A stretch of 10,219 nucleotides of DNA from Candidatus Moranbacteria bacterium CG_4_8_14_3_um_filter_34_16 (GTDB lineage Bacteria; Patescibacteriota; Minisyncoccia; Moranbacterales; UBA2206). Position numbers and translations under genes: made by a program. The number at the start of each line of letters is the position of its first letter. Position 1 is the stretch's first letter. The stretch is taken from positions 1 through 10,219 of the forward strand of contig PFHO01000042.1 in NCBI GenBank assembly GCA_002782345.1. The letters run 5' to 3'. This document shows, one piece after another, positions 7,348 to 10,219 of this stretch. Under the pieces are notes generated by a model, which saw only the letters and a list, made by a program, of their open reading frames with translations, made no database searches and was not told where the DNA came from.

Positions 7348-7537
7348 AAATTTTTTCAAGAAAAAATCAGTAAAAGAATTTTTTATGTTGGATAAAAAAT
7401 TATTGAGATAGTTTCTAATAAAACTCGGATGATTTTTTAGAACTAATAAAATTTTTTGGGCGTTTTTGCATGGTTTTCTTTTTTATTTTTTAAGAAAAAA
7501 GGCAAATTTTTAAATTATTAACTTTTTCAAAAATAAT

Positions 7538-7753
7538 ATGTGTTTAGCCATTCCCGGTAAAGTGATTAAAATTAACGGTTCAATAGCGCTGGTTGATTTC
7601 AGTGGTATTGTCAAAGAGATTAATATTTCTTTGGTAAAAGGTGTTAAAGTTGGCGAGTATGTGATGGTGCATGCCGGGTTTGCAATTGAAAAAATGGACA
7701 ATGAATATGTGAAAGAAATGCAGAGGTATCTGAATAAAAAATCCAAAAATTAA
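7538..7753 (+). CDS. hypC: Hydrogenase maturation chaperone HypC (HypC/HupF family)
   Basis: Small chaperone of 71 residues that, with HypD, carries the iron atom while CO and two cyanides are added, and delivers the Fe(CN)2CO unit to the large subunit of [NiFe] hydrogenases. The N-terminus MCLAIPGKV is the family signature, with the essential Cys2 exposed after Met removal. The rest is the small beta-barrel (VDFSGIVKEINISLV, GEYVMVHAGFAIEKMD), and the length is normal. The start is fixed by Cys2. It is preceded by AAAAATAAT and no Shine-Dalgarno sequence. The 190-base gap upstream is T/A-rich. It shows CTAATAAAA twice and short AT-only inverted repeats, but no clear promoter. It is followed after 12 bases by hypD, so the two form a pair. 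No [NiFe] hydrogenase gene is in the window. Confidence 0.95.
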   Translation: MCLAIPGKVIKINGSIALVDFSGIVKEINISLVKGVKVGEYVMVHAGFAIEKMDNEYVKEMQRYLNKKSKN

Positions 7754-7765
7754 GCAACAGGTCTA

Positions 7766-8803
7766 ATGACTAATTTGGATCAAATTCTAAAAAATATTTC
7801 CGAAAAAGCCGAAAAAATCGGACGCCCTATTCGATTGATGGAGCTTTGCGGGACACATTCGGAAACTATCGCGCGGTATGATTTGAAAAATTTTTTGCCT
7901 TCCAATATCTTTTTAGTTACGGGTCCCGGTTGTCCTATTTGTGTAACGGATCAAACTGAAGCGGATGTAATTGTGGGATTGGCGTTAGCGGGAGTTTCAA
8001 TTGCGGTTTATGGCGATGCGTTGAATTTGCCGGGAAATTTAGGCAGTCTGGAAGAAGTGCGTCAAAAAGGAGCTGATGTGAATGTAGTTTATGATGTTAC
8101 AGATGCTTTGAGACTCAGTCAAAAAAAAGGTGGATTGGTTTTTTGGGGAATTGGTTTTGAAACAACAACTCCGGCAACGGCGTGGGGAATTAAACAAGGT
8201 TTGACGGTTTTTTCTTCTCACAAAGTTTTTGTTCCGGCAATGAAAGCTTTATTAAAAAACAAAAAAATAAGAATAGACGGTTTTATCAATCCGGGTCATG
8301 TTAGCGCTATTATCGGAACAGAAATTTATGAAAAGTTTTTGTTTCCGCAAGTAGTGGCGGGTTTTGAAATTGATGATGTTCTTTTGGCGATAGATATGTT
8401 GCTTAATCAAATAATTTCCCAAAAACCTTGCGTGAAAAATGAATATACGCGATTGGTGAAAAAAAAAGGAAATAAAAGAGCCTTAAAAATAATGGAAGAT
8501 GTTTTTGAAGTCAGAAACGGTTTTTGGCGTGGCTTGGGAGAAATCAAAAATTCTGGATTAAAAATTAGAAAAAAATATCAATTGCAAGATGCTGAATTTA
8601 TTTATAAAGATTTAATTTTAAAAATTAAAAAAAATATAACAATAAAACCGAGCACTTGCCGTTGCGGAGAAGTTTTGCAAGGGATGATTGAACCAAAAGA
8701 ATGTCCATTGTTTGGAAAAATTTGTTTCCCGGACAATCCCCAAGGGGCTTGTATGGTTTCGCGGGAGGGGAGTTGCAATATTGAATATAGAGCTGACAGA
8801 TGA
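7766..8803 (+). CDS. hypD: Hydrogenase maturation protein HypD
   Basis: Cytosolic iron-sulfur protein that forms the scaffold with HypC on which the Fe(CN)2CO group of [NiFe] hydrogenases is assembled; cyanide comes from HypE/HypF. It has 345 residues, slightly short of the usual ~370. Visible hallmarks are LCGTHSET with Cys28 (the essential iron-binding cysteine), GPGCPICVT with Cys56 and Cys59, GIGFETTTPATA, INPGHVSAIIGT and VVAGFEIDDVL. The C-terminal block contains Cys298, Cys300, Cys313, Cys320, Cys329 and Cys337, several of which bind the [4Fe-4S] cluster. A weak AGG lies 5-7 bases before the ATG. The protein ends in TGA a few residues after the conserved GSC, the normal end of the family. 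No hypE, hypF, hypA or hypB follows; the next gene is a cupin with its own promoter. All key residues are present, so it is likely active. Confidence 0.96.
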   Translation: MTNLDQILKNISEKAEKIGRPIRLMELCGTHSETIARYDLKNFLPSNIFLVTGPGCPICVTDQTEADVIVGLALAGVSIAVYGDALNLPGNLGSLEEVRQKGADVNVVYDVTDALRLSQKKGGLVFWGIGFETTTPATAWGIKQGLTVFSSHKVFVPAMKALLKNKKIRIDGFINPGHVSAIIGTEIYEKFLFPQVVAGFEIDDVLLAIDMLLNQIISQKPCVKNEYTRLVKKKGNKRALKIMEDVFEVRNGFWRGLGEIKNSGLKIRKKYQLQDAEFIYKDLILKIKKNITIKPSTCRCGEVLQGMIEPKECPLFGKICFPDNPQGACMVSREGSCNIEYRADR

Positions 8804-8881
8804 TATTATGTTATGGGAAGTTCTATTTTAAAAAAAAGAATATCTATAGTAGATTAAAAATATAAAAAAGAGAAACAATTT

Positions 8882-8912
8882 TTGAAAGAAAAAAATGTTT
8901 TCTTTGTATAAT
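8882..8912 (+). promoter_or_regulatory. Predicted promoter of the cupin gene with an inverted repeat in its spacer
   Basis: TTGAAA at 8882-8887 and a perfect TATAAT at 8907-8912 are 19 bases apart. Between and overlapping them lies a perfect 8-base inverted repeat, AAAGAAAA (8885-8892) and TTTTCTTT (8898-8905), with a five-base centre. This could be an operator, or the remains of a hypD terminator, although no T-run follows. The leader to the ATG at 8961 would be about 40 bases. Confidence 0.5.
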
Positions 8913-8960
8913 TTATCAGATGAGTGAAAAATAAATAATCTAATAATTAACAACAAAAAA

Positions 8961-9359
8961 ATGAAAGGATTTAGCACTAACATTGAAAAAGAGACGCTGG
9001 AAAATGAAAATTTTCGTCGTGTTCTCTATACCGGCAAAAACAGCCAATTGGTTTTGATGAGCCTTAAACCCAAAGAAGAAATTGGAATGGAGGTTCATCC
9101 TGAGAACGATCAATTTTTTAGATTTGAAAAAGGTCAGGGAGAAGTTGTTATTGATGACAACAGATATGAAGTTGAAGATGGTTCGGCAATCGTAGTTCCG
9201 GCGGGGGCTCAGCATAATGTGATAAATGTTTCTAAAACGGAAGATTTGAAACTTTATACTATTTATTCTCCGGCTCATCATCAAGATAGGATTGTGAGAA
9301 AGACTAAAGAAGAGGCGGAGAAAAATGAAGCGGAGTTTGACGGAAAAACAACAGAATAG
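8961..9359 (+). CDS. Single-domain cupin protein
   Basis: A 132-residue soluble protein with one beta-barrel cupin fold. Motif 1 is GMEVHPENDQFFRFEKGQGE (42-61), with His46, Glu48 and Gln51 where the consensus has His, His and Glu. Motif 2 is GSAIVVPAGAQHNVIN (74-89) and fits the consensus G-x5-P-x-G-x2-H-x3-N exactly, with His85. A metal site made of His46, His85 and acidic or amide side chains is therefore likely but not of the classic type. The C-terminal ~25 residues are charged (RKTKEEAEKNEAE). Small cupins with an H-P-x-x-D-Q-F motif are widespread, and most have no known reaction; sugar isomerase, dioxygenase or ligand-sensing roles are possible. It has its own promoter upstream and a good terminator downstream, so it is a single-gene unit unrelated in transcription to hypD. 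Confidence 0.88.
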   Translation: MKGFSTNIEKETLENENFRRVLYTGKNSQLVLMSLKPKEEIGMEVHPENDQFFRFEKGQGEVVIDDNRYEVEDGSAIVVPAGAQHNVINVSKTEDLKLYTIYSPAHHQDRIVRKTKEEAEKNEAEFDGKTTE

Positions 9360-9387
9360 TTATTTTTGTTTTTTTGAGTCAATTTTG

Positions 9388-9430
9388 AAGGGGTGAAATC
9401 TTTGGCGGATTCCCCCCTTTTAATTTTTTT
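9388..9430 (+). terminator. Rho-independent terminator after the cupin gene
   Basis: AAGGGG at 9388-9393 pairs with CCCCTT at 9414-9419. Inside, AATC (9397-9400) can pair with GATT (9408-9411), leaving a small internal loop and a seven-base hairpin loop. TTTTAATTTTTTTT follows. It is the strongest GC-containing stem with a T-run in the window and lies 28 bases after the cupin stop. Confidence 0.75.
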
Positions 9431-9519
9431 TAGGCTTTTTAGCTGATTAGATATAATTCAATGGAATGTATCTCAATTTCTAACAGAAAAATCCAGGAGA
9501 AATCTTTTGAGAGAGTGAA

Positions 9520-9616
9520 ATTGCAATTTATAAACGTAGGTCTAGAGTTCTGGTTGCGTAAAACAATTTTTTATATTAAAATTGTGTTATAATTTATAAC
9601 GATTGCAATTTATAAA
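9520..9616 (+). repeat. Pair of 15-base direct repeats flanking a promoter
   Basis: ATTGCAATTTATAAA occurs exactly at 9520-9534 and again at 9602-9616, 82 bases apart. Its core AATTTATAA occurs a third time at 9591-9599. TTGCAA inside each copy is itself palindromic. The second copy ends two bases before the ATG at 9619. The copies bracket the promoter of the last gene and could be binding sites for a regulator or short duplicated sequence. Confidence 0.55.
9563..9600 (+). promoter_or_regulatory. Extended -10 promoter with two operator-like palindromes
   Basis: TGTTATAAT at 9585-9593 is a perfect extended -10 (TG-n-TATAAT); no good -35 is seen at the proper distance. A perfect 8-base inverted repeat, ACAATTTT (9563-9570) and AAAATTGT (9578-9585), lies just upstream where the -35 would be. 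A perfect 7-base palindrome, GTTATAA (9586-9592), T, TTATAAC (9594-9600), covers the -10 itself. Transcription would begin near 9600, with a leader of about 20 bases. Regulator binding is inferred. Confidence 0.5.
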
Positions 9617-9618
9617 AA

Positions 9619-10194
9619 ATGAAGGAATTTATCAAAAAAAATATTACACTGGTTTTAGCTTTTGCCTTGCCAATCATACTCATAGCCGTTGTGGCTTTGG
9701 TGGCATACGTGCCTTCCATGTTTTTTAATTCTAATTACAATTTTATTTATGCCACTTGCGGGAATGAAACTTATTATTCTTATAAATGCAATAGCTATCT
9801 CCAAAAATTATATTCTGTTGTCAATGGAAAATTAACTGTCAATCAGGTAGCTCTGAACATTGATTTGGATCATGATGGAGAAATTGATTTTGATAAAAAT
9901 TATTCAACTCATATTTTTTTTCATGATGTAAAAAAGAATGTAAGCCGAGAAATTACACTACAAGAGGCCCAAAAATTTTCTCTCAGCGGTTTAATAACTG
10001 ATCCTGATGGAGTCAATGTTTCAGGTCAATACGACGGAGGTACGGATGTCTTTCCTTTTTACAACGGACATTCTTCCTATAATTATTATCTTGAGAAAAA
10101 TAAAAGCAAAAAAAGACTTAATTTGATAAATAGCAATGAGAGATATTCTTATTATGAAAGAAATTTTTATTTTATAGGTTGGGTCGTTAATTAA
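9619..10194 (+). CDS. Unrecognised membrane-anchored extracytoplasmic protein with a DxDxDG loop
   Basis: I do not recognise this 191-residue protein. Residues 1-8 are positively charged and residues about 9-36 form one long hydrophobic helix, so it is either a signal anchor or an uncleaved signal peptide. The rest (37-191) should lie outside the membrane and is rich in Asn, Tyr and Ser. Two cysteines, Cys47 and Cys57, are close enough for a disulfide. The segment IDLDHDGEIDFDKN (81-94) has Asp82, Asp84, Asp86, Gly87 and Asp90, the pattern of a calcium-binding D-x-D-x-D-G loop as in EF-hands, dockerins or thrombospondin type 3 repeats, but only one copy is present. The C-terminus is aromatic (RYSYYERNFYF). 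The start is the ATG at 9619, supported by the promoter at 9585-9593. A surface or envelope role is an inference from location only. Confidence 0.75.
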   Translation: MKEFIKKNITLVLAFALPIILIAVVALVAYVPSMFFNSNYNFIYATCGNETYYSYKCNSYLQKLYSVVNGKLTVNQVALNIDLDHDGEIDFDKNYSTHIFFHDVKKNVSREITLQEAQKFSLSGLITDPDGVNVSGQYDGGTDVFPFYNGHSSYNYYLEKNKSKKRLNLINSNERYSYYERNFYFIGWVVN

Positions 10195-10219
10195 TTTTTT
10201 TGCAAAAATAAAATATGAA

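Noticed and set aside
7350..7385. Short inverted repeats (ATTTTTT with AAAAAAT) after the HydA-like gene as a terminator
   Set aside because: Stems are seven AT pairs only, several competing pairings exist, and no clean T-run follows, so termination before hypC is not supported.
7345..7395. TGA at the end of the HydA-like gene read as glycine, as in Gracilibacteria and Absconditabacteria
   Set aside because: hypD also ends in TGA at the natural end of its family, and the long genes contain no internal TGA, so the standard code fits better. The read-through adds only 15 residues.
9461..9592. A 43-codon open frame (ATG at 9461, TAA at 9590-9592) with TATAAT at 9452-9457 just upstream
   Set aside because: An open frame of this length is expected by chance in several places of a 10 kb AT-rich window. 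It has no recognisable motif, no ribosome site, and it overlaps the repeats and promoter of the next gene.
1..10219. tRNA or rRNA genes, CRISPR array, insertion sequence or prophage genes
   Set aside because: No cloverleaf with a GTTCGA-type arm, no regular spacer-repeat array, and no transposase, integrase or phage-like protein was seen on either strand.

Overview
The window looks like a piece of a small-genome, AT-rich bacterium of the Candidate Phyla Radiation (Patescibacteria, perhaps a Parcubacteria or Moranbacteria type). This is an inference from A/T-rich codon use, short A-rich gene leaders mostly without a Shine-Dalgarno sequence, a divergent leucyl-tRNA synthetase with HIGN in place of HIGH, and the mix of housekeeping and fermentative hydrogenase-type genes. 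TGA acts as an ordinary stop: hypD ends with TGA right after its conserved C-terminal cysteines, and no long gene has an internal TGA. All genes supported here are on the + strand.

Layout. 1-159 is the C-terminal end of a MacB/FtsX-type ABC transporter permease, followed by a hairpin-plus-T-run terminator. 396-2891 is leuS. A 316-base gap then holds a promoter that resembles the one before leuS, and a leader with two mutually exclusive hairpins. 3208-4068 is a class II fructose-bisphosphate aldolase. 4138-7347 is a three-gene NADH-linked module of NuoE-like (HydC), NuoF-like (HydB) and a NuoG-like/[FeFe]-hydrogenase-like (HydA) subunit. 7538-8803 is hypC-hypD, which in known systems build the Fe(CN)2CO unit of [NiFe] hydrogenases. 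8961-9359 is a single-domain cupin with its own promoter and a good terminator. 9619-10194 is an unrecognised membrane-anchored protein, preceded by a promoter embedded in inverted and direct repeats.

The most interesting region is 4138-8803. The first ~220 residues of the HydA-like protein carry the full HoxU/NuoG iron-sulfur relay. The following ~260 residues are a shortened, divergent H-cluster domain. It keeps all four cysteines that bind the [4Fe-4S] part of the H-cluster, but lacks the proton-transfer cysteine and several other pocket residues. It also lacks the usual C-terminal tail. The maturation genes next to it are of the [NiFe] type (HypC, HypD), while no HydE, HydF or HydG lies in the window. 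Either this is an unusual [FeFe] enzyme, or it is a NADH diaphorase with a remodelled H-domain that serves a [NiFe] hydrogenase or another partner. Together with the aldolase, the module fits a fermentative cell that must reoxidise NADH, but the window itself does not prove H2 production.
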